A stretch of 64,000 bases of DNA from Mycobacterium syngnathidarum (GCF_001942625.1 NZ_MLCL01000089.1:1-64000); one strand, 5' to 3'. Counted from the stretch's first letter, positions 25,043-34,721 are shown. The notes: a model not told the origin generated them from the letters alone. Numbers and translations are program-made.

Positions 25043-25891
25043 TCAACGCCACTGTCCAAGTAGCTGTTCTGCCCCGTCGCACAGCGATCGAAGGATCTCG
25101 GCCGCGCCGTCCGAAGCCGTCACCAGACCCACCCCCTGTCCCGCGTTCACGGGCGACCCGCGCAGGACGCGCTCCGGAATGCTTGCGGGCCAACGGTATC
25201 CGGCTGCGACGTCATACGCGGTGGTCAGCTCGGTGGACTCGCTCTGCGCGGCCAGCAGGGCGTCGCGCGCCGCCGATGGCGTCAGCGCCTCGGCACATGC
25301 CGCGAATGCCGTGCCGACCCAAGCCGCCGCCGCCCCGGCGGCCAGCACCGCGGCCACCGCACGTGGCGACGAGATTCCGCCGGCGGCCAGCACGGGTACG
25401 TCGACGGTGTCGAGCACCTCGGCCAGCAGCGGCAGGGTGCCGACCGTCGGCTCACCGTGGCCACCACCTTCGGCCCCGCGCGCCACCACGACGTCGACCC
25501 CGGCATCCACCGCGCGCCGGGCAGCGTCGACCGTGGCCACCTGGGTTGTCACCGTCAGGCCCGCGTCGTGGGCCCGACGCACCCAGGCCCAGTCCTCTCC
25601 AAAACTCACGCTGAGCAATGCGGGCCGGGCGGCCAGGGCAACCTCGAACAGGTCCGGCCGGTCCTGGGCAACCCAGTGCACCAACCCGATTCCGAACCGC
25701 TGGCCATCGAGTAGGGCCAACTCGGCGGTCAACTGCTCGGCGGTGGCCGAGCTGCCCATCCCCACCATGCCCAAGCCCCCCGCGGCCGAGACCGCCGCGG
25801 CCAACCGACCTCCTGCCGCGCCACCCATGGGCGCGTTGACGATGGGGGCGTCGATGCCGATCGACCGAGACCACGTGGTTGCCAAGCTCAC
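25043..25891 (-). CDS. Nitronate monooxygenase
   Basis: 282 aa FMN-dependent (beta/alpha)8 enzyme of the nitronate monooxygenase/2-nitropropane dioxygenase family. Motifs: APIVNAPMGGAAGG at the N-terminus, VVARGAEGGGHG for phosphate/FMN with the catalytic His, and PVLAAGGISSPRAVAAVLAAGAAAAWVGTAF. It oxidises nitronates such as propionate-3-nitronate. GTG 25891 gives the expected N-terminus; a TTG at 25900 is an alternative. It is divergent from the guanidine-riboswitch/gdx unit with about 100 bases between. Confidence 0.87.
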   Translation of the reverse strand: MSLATTWSRSIGIDAPIVNAPMGGAAGGRLAAAVSAAGGLGMVGMGSSATAEQLTAELALLDGQRFGIGLVHWVAQDRPDLFEVALAARPALLSVSFGEDWAWVRRAHDAGLTVTTQVATVDAARRAVDAGVDVVVARGAEGGGHGEPTVGTLPLLAEVLDTVDVPVLAAGGISSPRAVAAVLAAGAAAAWVGTAFAACAEALTPSAARDALLAAQSESTELTTAYDVAAGYRWPASIPERVLRGSPVNAGQGVGLVTASDGAAEILRSLCDGAEQLLGQWR

Positions 25892-25914
25892 AGCCTGCAA
25901 TGTTACGTCGTTGT

Positions 25915-25920
25915 TACAAT
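25915..25920 (+). promoter_or_regulatory. Likely -10 for the guanidine riboswitch transcript
   Basis: TACAAT fits the mycobacterial -10 (TANNNT). A start about seven bases downstream would place the RNA 5' end roughly 15 bases ahead of the riboswitch. Confidence 0.45.
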
Positions 25921-25941
25921 CGACAATGCCAGCACACGGCA

Positions 25942-25999
25942 CCGGACGAGGCACACCCGTACCCGGCCAGCGAAAAGACGGGATGTTTGGAGGTGTGCC
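25942..25999 (+). ncRNA. Guanidine-III riboswitch with ribosome-binding-site switch
   Basis: The segment 25942-25982 matches the guanidine-III (ykkC-III) aptamer almost base for base in its conserved parts: CCGGACGAGG, then CGTACCCGG, then CAG and AAGACGG. The two CCGG elements give the first helix; ACACCCG with CGGG(A)TGT gives the pseudoknot. In addition, GGCACACC (25950-25957) is exactly complementary to GGTGTGCC (25992-25999), which abuts the ATG and overlaps the ribosome-binding site. Pseudoknot formation and ribosome-site masking use the same bases, so guanidine binding should turn translation on. The switch mechanism is inference. Confidence 0.88.
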
Positions 26000-26317
26000 A
26001 TGGCTTGGCTGATTCTCGTCGTTTCCGGTGTTCTCGAAGCGGTCTGGGCGACCGCCCTGAGCAAGACCGAAGGTTTCACCCGCCCGTTTCCGTCACTCGT
26101 GTTCCTCGTGGCGCTCACCCTGTCGATGATCGGACTGGCCATCGCAATGCGCAGCCTGCCGCCCGGCACCAGCTATGCCGTGTGGGTGGGCATCGGCGCG
26201 GTGCTCACTGTCGGCTTCGCCATGGTGACCGGCGCCGAATCCGCCTCGGTGATCAAGGTATTGCTCATGCTCGGGGTCGTCGGCTGCATCGTCGGGCTGA
26301 AAGTCGTCACACACTAG
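26000..26317 (+). CDS. gdx: SMR-family guanidinium exporter (Gdx/SugE)
   Basis: 105 aa, four transmembrane helices. The essential Glu is at about 13 in VSGVLEAVWATAL. GTSYAVWVGIGAV and the C-terminal GLKVVTH are typical of the SugE/Gdx branch rather than the EmrE/Mmr drug-export branch. It exports guanidinium in exchange for protons. The ATG follows GGAGG (25989-25993), which is part of the riboswitch expression platform. The riboswitch makes the substrate assignment much firmer than sequence alone would. Confidence 0.93.
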   Translation: MAWLILVVSGVLEAVWATALSKTEGFTRPFPSLVFLVALTLSMIGLAIAMRSLPPGTSYAVWVGIGAVLTVGFAMVTGAESASVIKVLLMLGVVGCIVGLKVVTH

Positions 26318-26334
26318 GCGTCTTTCGGCCCCCG

Positions 26335-26388
26335 CTTTGTCACGCCAGCGTGGCTGTCGACCTCCGGCGCCACTCTGGCGTGACAAAG
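26335..26388. repeat. Dispersed palindromic repeat, copy 2
   Basis: CTTTGTCACGCCAGCGTGGC (26335-26354) and GCCACTCTGGCGTGACAAAG (26369-26388) pair with one mismatch in 20. It shares the CACGCCAGAGTGGC core with copies at 18046-18091 and 48260-48371. It lies between the converging gdx and YihY-family genes, so it may also act as a terminator. Confidence 0.82.
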
Positions 26389-26419
26389 GCGCGGGCCCGC
26401 GCCGCACCTAGCACCGCAC

Positions 26420-27439
26420 CTAGCGCCGCAGCAGCCTCGAAAGCCCCAGCGCCCCAACCGCTCCCATGGCAGCTGCAGCCAAGGCTCCGGACACCCCGAC
26501 CCCCTCGTGGACCTGCACGCGCGTGACGATCTGCGCAGGCTCCGGTGGTGGCACCGGTGCAGCGGCCAGGCTCTCCCTGGTGGTGGCCGCCCACGCCGTC
26601 GCGAACAGGATCAGCCTGGCGGTCACGTAGGCGAACACCATCAACCCCAGCACCGGCCCGAATGTCGCACCGGCAGGACCGTTCAGAACCGACTGCAGGT
26701 AGATCGACGCCACCTGTTTGAAGATCTCGAAACCCACGGCGGCCAGCAGCCCGGCTCGCAGCGCACTACGAAACGGCACGGCCTCGCGCGGCAACCGAGA
26801 GATGATCCAGGTGAACAGCATCCATGAGATGCCCACCGACACCAGGATCGACAACACGCGCAGCCCGCCGACGGACGCGACGATGTCCTGAATGCCCATC
26901 CAGTGCAGGACTTTACGCATCAGGGCGGGATCTCCGAGTGCGGTCAGCGCGATCGTGATGACCATCGCCAGAAACGCAGAGATCAGGGCCACCAAGTCCG
27001 AGAGTTTGGAACGGACGAAGTTTGATTCGGTGGGGTGCTGCTCCCACATCTGGGTGAGCGCGGCACGCAGGTTGGCCATCCAGCCCAGCCCCGCCCATGC
27101 GGCGGTCGCGAGCCCGATGACACCGACCGTGCCGCGGGAGTCGATGGCGGAGTCCATCAGCGTTATCAGTTGCTGGCCGAGGTCGCCGGACACCGCGTCA
27201 CGGATCCGCTCCTCGATTTCCGACATCAGGTCAGGCCGACTGGCCAGCAGAAAGCCGCCGGCGGCGAACCCGACCATCAGTAGCGGGAAGAGCGCGAAGA
27301 TCGTGAAATACGTGATGCCGGCGGCGTAGAAGTTGCCATTGCAGTCGCTATAGCGCTCCTGCGCCCGCATCACATGGTCGAACCAGGGAAAGCGCGCCCG
27401 CATCCGATCCAGCAATCCCGGCTTCTCCGGCTCGTCCAC
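26420..27439 (-). CDS. YihY/YhjD family inner-membrane protein
   Basis: 339 aa. Six membrane helices between about 40 and 285 (for example FYAAGITYFTIFALFPLLMVGF, LVALISAFLAMVITIAL, VLSILVSVGISWMLFTWII, FGPVLGLMVFAYVTARLILF) and a C-terminal tail with one more hydrophobic stretch. It is the family once misannotated as ribonuclease BN; the function is not settled. GTG 27439 is preferred to an upstream TTG because GGGAGGGG lies six bases before it. It is 20 bases downstream of trpS and likely in the same transcript. It corresponds to Rv3335c by position. Confidence 0.85.
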   Translation of the reverse strand: MDEPEKPGLLDRMRARFPWFDHVMRAQERYSDCNGNFYAAGITYFTIFALFPLLMVGFAAGGFLLASRPDLMSEIEERIRDAVSGDLGQQLITLMDSAIDSRGTVGVIGLATAAWAGLGWMANLRAALTQMWEQHPTESNFVRSKLSDLVALISAFLAMVITIALTALGDPALMRKVLHWMGIQDIVASVGGLRVLSILVSVGISWMLFTWIISRLPREAVPFRSALRAGLLAAVGFEIFKQVASIYLQSVLNGPAGATFGPVLGLMVFAYVTARLILFATAWAATTRESLAAAPVPPPEPAQIVTRVQVHEGVGVSGALAAAAMGAVGALGLSRLLRR

Positions 27440-27459
27440 CGTCAACCCCTCCCCGGTGT

Positions 27460-28500
<1,041 letters not shown>

Positions 28501-28503
28501 TCA

Positions 28504-28959
28504 TCAGGTTTGTTCAGGGGCCAGCTGCTGCAGCACCCGCAGGAACACTTTGCGATCATCGGCGGCCAGCTCGCCCAGCCACCGCTCCTCCCCACGCTGG
28601 ATCTCCCGCTGGACCGCATCCTTGACCGCGCGGCCCGCGTCGGTGATGGCCAACAGCCGCACCCGGCGGTCGTCGGGATCGGCCTCACGCTCGATGAAGC
28701 CTTGCCGTTGCAGGTCATCGAGGGTGCGGATGATGCGCGTCTTGTCGGCACCGATCGCCTCGGCCAGTGCCGCTTGGGTCCGGACCGAGGACCGGTCGAG
28801 TGCGAGCAGGACAACGTAACCCCACATCGACACGCCGTGGGCATCGAGTATCGGCTGTTCGGCGGCGATCAGCTCCCGCAGCAACGGGGCAAGCATGGCC
28901 GCCAGATCGGGGCGTCGAGACACCGGGTCAGCGTAAGCGTTGCGATATGATGTGCTCAC
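28504..28959 (-). CDS. MarR family regulator
   Basis: 151 aa from GTG 28959 (VSTSYRNAYADPVS). The winged helix is at about 50-115, with TQAALAEAIGADKTRIIRTLDDLQRQGFIEREADPDDRR, the MarR signature containing the DxRxxxLxxT-type wing. A shorter form from GTG 28923 (VSRRPDLAAML) is possible; neither has a ribosome-binding site. Its start region abuts a 15-bp palindrome shared with the divergent DinB-like gene, so autoregulation and control of that neighbour are likely. trpS follows in the same direction. Confidence 0.85.
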   Translation of the reverse strand: MSTSYRNAYADPVSRRPDLAAMLAPLLRELIAAEQPILDAHGVSMWGYVVLLALDRSSVRTQAALAEAIGADKTRIIRTLDDLQRQGFIEREADPDDRRVRLLAITDAGRAVKDAVQREIQRGEERWLGELAADDRKVFLRVLQQLAPEQT

Positions 28960-28973
28960 GCTTATCATAAGCG
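28959..28973. promoter_or_regulatory. MarR-type palindrome with bidirectional -10 elements
   Basis: CGCTTATCATAAGCG is a perfect 7-1-7 palindrome touching both divergent starts (GTG 28959 minus, ATG 28975 plus). Its centre reads TATCAT on the plus strand, with six bases to the ATG at 28975, and TATGAT on the minus strand. One bound MarR dimer would therefore cover both -10 elements. The plus-strand gene looks leaderless. Confidence 0.65.
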
Positions 28974-28974
28974 C

Positions 28975-29592
28975 ATGCCTACTATTGAGACCGATCTCCG
29001 CCCCCTTCACCGCACCGTTGTTCTGCAATCGATCGATGTCGTCGACACTGTCGGCACCTCCGACCTGGACCGGGCCACGCCCTGCGCCGGGTGGACGGTG
29101 GCCGATCTGCTCGCCCACATGACCGTGCAGCACCGCGGGTTCGCCGCCGCAGCCCGCGGACACGGCGCCGATCAGTCCGCGTGGGAGGTCACGGCCGTGG
29201 CTGACGCCGTACGCGCCGACCCGTGCGGCGCATACGCCGCGGCCGCCCACGACGTGCTCGACGCCTTCGCCGCCGACGGGGTCATGGAGGCGACGCTTGC
29301 ACTACCGGAGTTCGGCCCGGATGCGACGTTCCCGGGCGCGTTGGTGATCGGGTTCCATTTCGTGGACTACGCCGTGCACGGGTGGGATGTCGCCGCCGCT
29401 CTCGGCACGCCCTACGAACTACCGGCCGACGTGGTCACCGCGTTGGTGCCGTTGGTGACGGCGATCCCCGACGGCGACTTCCGCGACAGCACAGCCTCGC
29501 CGTTCGACCGGGCCATCAACGCCTCGGCGGCAACAGATTTCGAGAAGATTCTGTTGCACCTTGGCCGTACGCCAGGCTGGCGTCAGACGTAG
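28975..29592 (+). CDS. TIGR03086/DinB-like metal-binding protein
   Basis: 205 aa DinB/maleylpyruvate-isomerase-like four-helix protein. LDRATPCAGWTVADLLAHMTVQHRGF near residue 40 and GFHFVDYAVHGWDVAAALG near 130 carry the expected metal-binding His residues. Related actinobacterial proteins are mycothiol-dependent transferases or isomerases; none fixes the function here. No ribosome-binding site precedes the ATG, consistent with a leaderless mRNA from the palindromic promoter. The MarR neighbour suggests induction by a small electrophile or drug. It converges on hepT with no gap. Confidence 0.8.
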   Translation: MPTIETDLRPLHRTVVLQSIDVVDTVGTSDLDRATPCAGWTVADLLAHMTVQHRGFAAAARGHGADQSAWEVTAVADAVRADPCGAYAAAAHDVLDAFAADGVMEATLALPEFGPDATFPGALVIGFHFVDYAVHGWDVAAALGTPYELPADVVTALVPLVTAIPDGDFRDSTASPFDRAINASAATDFEKILLHLGRTPGWRQT

Positions 29593-29937
29593 CTATTGCT
29601 GCCCAGGAAGAAGGTAACGAAGGACGTTCTCCAACTCCGGGAGTTTGTCGACGATTACTTGCCACACCAATGCATCGTCAACATCGGCGTACCCATGAAT
29701 AAGGATGTTCCGAAAGGCCACTATCCGTGAGAGCTCCGGAATCTGCGCCGAAATGACCTTGTCTGCTTTGGACAATTGATTGAGCGCTTCACCAACTATC
29801 TCAAGTTGACGTTCAACCGCAGAACGCAGGAATGCATCAGCCTGGTAATCAGCGAATGTCTTTCCATCGCTGAACTGACGGACCAGCATCACCGCTTGCC
29901 GAGCGTCCCACAGGTACTTCCTCGCGTCACGCGGCAT
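29593..29937 (-). CDS. hepT: HepT-like RNase toxin
   Basis: 114 aa HEPN-domain RNase. The catalytic RX4HXY motif is intact at R76-H81-Y83 (RNILIHGY). In the HepT/MntA system the antitoxin AMPylates that Tyr to silence the toxin. The gene overlaps the 3' end of mntA by 11 bases. GC is markedly lower than in flanking genes (29 of 60 bases in 29641-29700), so the pair was probably acquired. Cellular role: abortive-infection-like or stabilising toxin, inferred from the family. Confidence 0.9.
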   Translation of the reverse strand: MPRDARKYLWDARQAVMLVRQFSDGKTFADYQADAFLRSAVERQLEIVGEALNQLSKADKVISAQIPELSRIVAFRNILIHGYADVDDALVWQVIVDKLPELENVLRYLLPGQQ

Positions 29938-30250
29938 ACAGCGCTTCCCGCGTCCTCATCACATCTTTCTTGAAGTACGGGTTCTTGATGCTTGACACCG
30001 TCACGACATCGACCGAACGTCCGAATATCCGTTCCAGACCTTCCTTTAGCGAGAAGTAATGGTCGAAGTAGTCGACGCCAGCCGCTTCGCCGAACTCGAC
30101 GAGAACGTCGAGATCACTGGACTCGGCGTCGAACGCATCCCCGACGGCAGAACCAAACACATCGAGCCGACGAACCGAGAGCTCACGACACAACAACTCG
30201 ACCTCATGCCGTTTCGACTCGACCACTTCATGCAACGTCGCCACCTCCAC
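29927..30250 (-). CDS. mntA: MntA-like nucleotidyltransferase antitoxin
   Basis: 107 aa minimal nucleotidyltransferase. The GSx10DxD motif is present: G33-S34 (DVFGSAVGDAF) and D46-x-D48 (SDLDVLVEF), with a third acidic residue expected later at DVVTV. It would AMPylate and neutralise HepT. The first start is GTG 30250, but a TTG at 30235 lies at ideal spacing behind GGAGGT and could be the true start. It is transcribed ahead of hepT and overlaps it, as usual for this module. Confidence 0.9.
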   Translation of the reverse strand: MEVATLHEVVESKRHEVELLCRELSVRRLDVFGSAVGDAFDAESSDLDVLVEFGEAAGVDYFDHYFSLKEGLERIFGRSVDVVTVSSIKNPYFKKDVMRTREALYAA

Positions 30251-30313
30251 CGCAAATTGTCCCCGATAAATCCAGTTCTTGGCGAACCAAACGCGCGATC
30301 GGTGCGTCGGCGC

Positions 30314-31123
30314 TCAGCCGTAACAGACCGTCACGGGTGAATGATCCGACCACCGCAACGCGTACAGCTCGGCCCGGTCCACCCGCGCAGAAGTGGCCTT
30401 GACCGCCAGCGTCGGGCTGGCCAGGTGATAGTCGATACGCCAGCCGGCATCATTGTCGAACGCCTTACCGCGCCAGGACCACCAGCTGTAGGGCCCGGCC
30501 ACATCGGGATGCAGCACCCGCACCACGTCCACCCAGCCGGTGCCCAGCAGCTCGGTGAGCCAGGCCCGCTCACTGGGCAGGAAGCCGGCCTTCTTGACGT
30601 TGCCCTTCCAGTTCTTGATGTCGTTCTCGGTGTGCGCGATGTTCCAGTCACCACACAGCACCGCGTCGCGTCCGTGCAGCTCGGCCATCCGGGCGGCGAT
30701 CGTGGCCATGAACCGTTCCTTCTCCAGCTGACGATCCGTCTCGGCTTCCCCGGTGGGGACATACACGCTGGCCACTGTCACGCCGGCGGTATCCACCTCG
30801 AGGTAGCGCCCGTGCGTCTCGAACTCTTCAGAAACCAGCAGCCGAGCCGCCTCGATGGGATGCCGGGACAACACCGCAACCCCGTTGCGGCCCTTGACAT
30901 GCGGAACGGCCGAGGCCAGGTTCCAGCCGTCGGCCAAAGCCGGCGCCAAGGCATCGTTGAGCTGCTCATCGTCGGCCCGCGTCTCCTGCAGGCACACCAC
31001 GTCGGCCTCGGTTTCCTTGAGCCACGGCAGCAGGCCGAGGTTATCGGTGGAGCGCTGCTTGACCGCTGCGCGAATACCGTTGACGTTGATGGTGCTGACG
31101 GTCAGAGGTCCCGGAGATGCCAC
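30314..31123 (-). CDS. xthA: Exodeoxyribonuclease III
   Basis: 269 aa AP endonuclease/3'-exonuclease of the exonuclease III (EEP) fold, for base-excision repair. Motifs: STINVNGIRAA, the metal-binding Glu in VVCLQETRADD, catalytic CGDWNIAHTENDIKNW, and C-terminal LRWSDHSPV with the active-site Asp-His. GTG 31123 was chosen because GGTAGGG lies eight bases upstream. Complete. Confidence 0.93.
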   Translation of the reverse strand: MASPGPLTVSTINVNGIRAAVKQRSTDNLGLLPWLKETEADVVCLQETRADDEQLNDALAPALADGWNLASAVPHVKGRNGVAVLSRHPIEAARLLVSEEFETHGRYLEVDTAGVTVASVYVPTGEAETDRQLEKERFMATIAARMAELHGRDAVLCGDWNIAHTENDIKNWKGNVKKAGFLPSERAWLTELLGTGWVDVVRVLHPDVAGPYSWWSWRGKAFDNDAGWRIDYHLASPTLAVKATSARVDRAELYALRWSDHSPVTVCYG

Positions 31124-31194
31124 GGCCCAGACCCTACCGATCGGCACCGACAGGGCCTTGCGGTACCGCAGGTATCACCTTAGTGTCTGGCGGC

Positions 31195-32028
31195 ATGGCT
31201 GAACGTGCACCCATCCACCTCGGCACTCCCGACGGCGATCCGATCCTGCTGCTGCACCCGTTCCTGTTGTCGCAGAGCGTATGGAAATACGTCGCGCCGC
31301 AACTCGCCCAGACCGGCCGTTACGACGTGTTCGCCCCCACCATGGCCGGCCACCACGGTGGCGCGCATGCACCCCTGCTCCTCGACGTCGCGGCACTGGC
31401 CGACGATGTCGAACGCCGGCTCGACGAACTCGGCTGGACCACCGCGCACATCGTCGGCAATTCCCTGGGCGGCTGGGTGGCCTTCGAACTGGAACGGCGC
31501 GGCCGGGCCCGCACCCTGACCGGCATCGCCCCGGCCGGCGGCTGGTCGATGCACACGCTGGCGAAGTACGAGATCATCGCCAAGTTCATGGCAGCGCTGC
31601 CGATCGTGCTCTCCACCGCGGTGTTGCGTCAGCAGCTGCTGAAACTCCCACTGACCAAGCAGATTTCATATGTCGCCGTGAGCGCTACCCCCGACGTGCT
31701 CAACGACAGCGACCGCCGCGATCTGATCGACGACCTGGCACATTGCCCGGCCTACTTCAAACTCATGGTCAAGGCGTTGACCACCGCCGGGCTGATGGAG
31801 ATCGCCGATTCGCGAACCCCGACCCAGCTCGTCATCTGCGAGAAGGACCGGGTGCTGCCAGCGCCGCGATTCACCCGGCACTTCACCAGAAGCCTGGCGC
31901 CGGACGCCGTCGTCACCACGCTCAAGGGTGTCGGGCACGTCCCGATGTTCGAGGCACCCGACACCATCACCCGGGTGATCACCGAGTTCGTCGACCCGCA
32001 CATCGGCCAGGCCCGAGCGACGGGCTGA
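31195..32028 (+). CDS. Alpha/beta hydrolase
   Basis: 277 aa alpha/beta-hydrolase fold. The nucleophile is S90 in [10 protein letters not shown], with an Asp in [12 protein letters not shown] and a His in [11 protein letters not shown]. There is no signal peptide and no lid clearly diagnostic of a lipase or epoxide hydrolase. The oxyanion region [13 protein letters not shown] is as expected. By position it matches the Rv3337/Rv3338 region, where the M. tuberculosis gene appears broken as I recall; here it is whole. It converges on icd2 with a 6-base gap. The substrate is unknown. Confidence 0.87.
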   Translation: MAERAPIHLGTPDGDPILLLHPFLLSQSVWKYVAPQLAQTGRYDVFAPTMAGHHGGAHAPLLLDVAALADDVERRLDELGWTTAHIVGNSLGGWVAFELERRGRARTLTGIAPAGGWSMHTLAKYEIIAKFMAALPIVLSTAVLRQQLLKLPLTKQISYVAVSATPDVLNDSDRRDLIDDLAHCPAYFKLMVKALTTAGLMEIADSRTPTQLVICEKDRVLPAPRFTRHFTRSLAPDAVVTTLKGVGHVPMFEAPDTITRVITEFVDPHIGQARATG

Positions 32029-32034
32029 CGGAGG

Positions 32035-34275
32035 TTATGCCTTCTCGGCGGCCCCCAGCACATCGTTGAGCGTCTTGCTCGGACGCATCACCGAAGCGGT
32101 CTTCTCCGGGTCCGGGTAGTAGTAGCCGCCGATGTCGGCCGGCTTGCCCTGGGCCGCATTGAGTTCGGAGACGATGGCCTGCTCCTGCTCGCCGAGGGCC
32201 TTGGCCAGCGGCGCGAAGTGCGCGGCCAGCTCCTTGTCCTCGGTCTGCTCGGCCAGCGCCTGCGCCCAGTACAGCGCGAGGTAGAACTGGCTGCCGCGGT
32301 TGTCCAGCTCGCCGGTCTTGCGCGAGGGAGACTTGTTCTCGTTCAACAACTCTCCGGTCGCGGTGTCCAGCGCGGCCGCGAGCACCTTGGCCTTGGCGTT
32401 GTCGGTCTTGTTGCCCAAGTCGTCCAGGCTGGCGCCCAGGGCGAGGAACTCGCCGAGCGAATCCCAGCGCAGGTGGTTCTCCTCCACCAGCTGATGCACG
32501 TGCTTGGGGGCCGAGCCGCCGGCACCCGTCTCGTACAGCCCGCCGCCGGCCATCAGCGGCACGATCGAGAGCATCTTGGCGCTGGTGCCCAGTTCCAGGA
32601 TCGGGAACAGGTCGGTCAGGTAGTCACGCAGGATGTTGCCGGTCACCGAGATCGTGTCCTGGCCGCGGATCAGCCGCTCCAGGGTGTAGCGCATGGCCCA
32701 CACCTGCGGCAGGATCGTGATCTCCAGGCCCTCGGTGTCCTCTTCCTTGAGGTAGGCCTTGACCTTCTTGCGCAGCTCGTTCTCGTGCGGACGCTCGTCA
32801 TCGAGCCAGAACACGGCAGGCATACCGGACAACCGAGCCCGGTTGACGGCCAGCTTGACCCAGTCGCGGATCGGGGCGTCCTTGACGATCGGCATCCGCC
32901 AGATGTCGCCCTCTTCGACGTCCTGGCTCAGCAGCACCTCACCGGAATCGATGTCGACGATCTTGGCGACACCGGCCTGCGGGATCTCGAAGGTCTTGTC
33001 GTGACTGCCGTACTCCTCGGCCTTCTGCGCCATCAGACCGACGTTGGGCACCGTGCCCATCGTGGTCGGGTCGAACTGGCCGTGAGTCTTACAGAAGTTG
33101 ATCACTTCCTGGTACATCCGGGAGAACGTCGACTCCGGGTTGACCGCCTTGGTGTCCTTGGTGCGGCCGTCGGCGCCGTACATCTTTCCGCCGAGGCGGA
33201 TCATCGCCGGCATCGACGCATCGACGATGACATCGGACGGCGAGTGGAAGTTCGAGATGCCCTTGGCCGAGTCGACCATGGCCAGCTCGGGCCGGTGCTC
33301 ATGGCAGCGGTGCAGGTCCTCGACGATCTCCTCACGCTGCGAGGCGGGCAGCGCCTCGATCTTGCTGTAGAGATCAGACAGACCGTTGTTGACGTTGACG
33401 CCGAGCTCGTCGAACAGCTTCTGATGCTTGGCGAAGGCGTCCTTGTAGAAGACCTTGACCGCGTGGCCGAACACGATCGGGTGGCTGACCTTCATCATGG
33501 TCGCCTTGACGTGCAGCGAGAACATCACGCCCGTCTTGTAGGCGTCCTCGATCTGTTCCTCGTAGAACTCGATCAGGGCCTTCTTGCTCATGTACATGCT
33601 GTCGATGACGTCGCCCTCGTCGAGCTTGACCTCGGGCTTGAGGACGATGGTCTCGCCGCCCTTGGTCTCCAGCTCCATCCGGACATTGCGAGCCTTGTCC
33701 AGCGTCATCGACTTCTCACCGTGGTAGAAGTCGCCGGTCTTCATGGTGGCCACGTGGGTCCGCGAGGCCTGCGACCACTCGCCCATGCTGTGCGGATGCT
33801 TGCGCGCGTACTCCTTGACGGCCTTGGGGGCGCGGCGGTCCGAGTTGCCTTCGCGCAGAACGGGGTTCACCGCGCTACCGAGGATCTTCGAGTAGCGATC
33901 ACGGATCGCCTTCTCCTCGTCGGTCTTGGCATCCCCCGGGTAGTCGGGGACCGCGTAACCCTTCTCCTGTAGTTCCTTGATCGCGGCCGTGAGCTGCGGG
34001 ACCGAGGCACTGATGTTGGGCAGCTTGATGATGTTGGTCTCGGGCAGCTGAGTGAGACGGCCCAGCTCACCGAGGTTGTCCGGAACCTTCTGCTCGTCGG
34101 TCAGACAGTCGCCGAATTCGGCCAGGATGCGCGCCGCCACCGAGATGTCACTCGTCTGGATATCGATACCCGCCGGCTCCGCGAAGGCGCGGATGATCGG
34201 CAAGAAGGAGTACGTCGCAAGCAGCGGCGCCTCGTCGGTCAGCGTGTAGATGATGGTCGGCTGCTGGGCAGTCAT
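32035..34275 (-). CDS. icd2: Monomeric NADP-isocitrate dehydrogenase
   Basis: 746 aa type II (monomeric) isocitrate dehydrogenase making 2-oxoglutarate and NADPH. Length, the N-terminal [20 protein letters not shown], the [20 protein letters not shown] block ([24 protein letters not shown]) and [22 protein letters not shown] are diagnostic. ATG 34275 follows GGGAGAG. The usual M. tuberculosis gene at this locus is the unrelated homodimeric icd1, so the type differs here. It is divergent from the SAM-IV/metC unit across about 570 bases. Confidence 0.96.
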   Translation of the reverse strand: MTAQQPTIIYTLTDEAPLLATYSFLPIIRAFAEPAGIDIQTSDISVAARILAEFGDCLTDEQKVPDNLGELGRLTQLPETNIIKLPNISASVPQLTAAIKELQEKGYAVPDYPGDAKTDEEKAIRDRYSKILGSAVNPVLREGNSDRRAPKAVKEYARKHPHSMGEWSQASRTHVATMKTGDFYHGEKSMTLDKARNVRMELETKGGETIVLKPEVKLDEGDVIDSMYMSKKALIEFYEEQIEDAYKTGVMFSLHVKATMMKVSHPIVFGHAVKVFYKDAFAKHQKLFDELGVNVNNGLSDLYSKIEALPASQREEIVEDLHRCHEHRPELAMVDSAKGISNFHSPSDVIVDASMPAMIRLGGKMYGADGRTKDTKAVNPESTFSRMYQEVINFCKTHGQFDPTTMGTVPNVGLMAQKAEEYGSHDKTFEIPQAGVAKIVDIDSGEVLLSQDVEEGDIWRMPIVKDAPIRDWVKLAVNRARLSGMPAVFWLDDERPHENELRKKVKAYLKEEDTEGLEITILPQVWAMRYTLERLIRGQDTISVTGNILRDYLTDLFPILELGTSAKMLSIVPLMAGGGLYETGAGGSAPKHVHQLVEENHLRWDSLGEFLALGASLDDLGNKTDNAKAKVLAAALDTATGELLNENKSPSRKTGELDNRGSQFYLALYWAQALAEQTEDKELAAHFAPLAKALGEQEQAIVSELNAAQGKPADIGGYYYPDPEKTASVMRPSKTLNDVLGAAEKA

Positions 34276-34552
34276 GGTTGCTCTCCCGGCGTCAGTCTCG
34301 GTTCGACGAGGATCACTCGTTGTCACTCGTGGTTATTCGCTGCTCTTGTGTCGCGGCCAGACTACAAGGACGGGCACCGCCTCGAAGGGGCAGCTTTCAT
34401 TACTGACCAGTAACTTTGGCTTGTGTTCAGGCGTCCGACACCTTCACCGGCCCGCCGAACTGAACGTGTTTCAGTCCCGGTCGCACAAAACGGGCAAACA
34501 CCCCGCAGAACCGACTGGCATGGCCTCAGCGCGTTGCGATAAGCTGCAGGCC
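34276..34552. other. icd2 upstream region
   Basis: 277 bases without a gene. It holds a 14-bp palindrome, TTACTGACCAGTAA (34400-34413), about 125 bases upstream of icd2, a possible operator for an unknown regulator. TAAGCT at 34540-34545 is a plausible -10 for the riboswitch-metC transcript, about eight bases ahead of the aptamer. Confidence 0.45.
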
Positions 34553-34675
34553 GGTCATGAGTGTCAGCATCAAGCCCCGGCTTGCTGGCCGGCAACCCTC
34601 CAACCGCGGTGGGGTGCCCCGGGTGATGACCAGGTTGAGCAGTCGTTCGCGGCTGTAAGGCAAGCGCGGGTCCGA
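34553..34675 (+). ncRNA. SAM-IV riboswitch
   Basis: GGTCATGAGTG at 34553, CAAGCCCCGGCTTGCTGGCC, then GGCAACCCTCCAACCGCGGT, GGGGTGCCCCGGGTGATGACC, and the downstream GGTTGAG with a further hairpin match the SAM-IV aptamer known upstream of actinobacterial methionine genes. P1 is GGTCAT/ATGACC. It senses S-adenosylmethionine and lowers expression of the downstream sulfhydrylase operon. It is followed by a tiny Met/Cys ORF (34722-34739) before metC, which may form part of the control. Confidence 0.95.
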
Positions 34676-34721
34676 AGGTACGGGCCCCCAGACAGACAGG
34701 GAAACCTGATGGAGGCCAGCC

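Noticed and set aside
30314..31123. A defence-island reading of 28.5-31 kb
   Set aside because: Apart from hepT-mntA the genes are housekeeping (trpS, xthA) or generic (MarR, DinB-like); no other defence signature is present.
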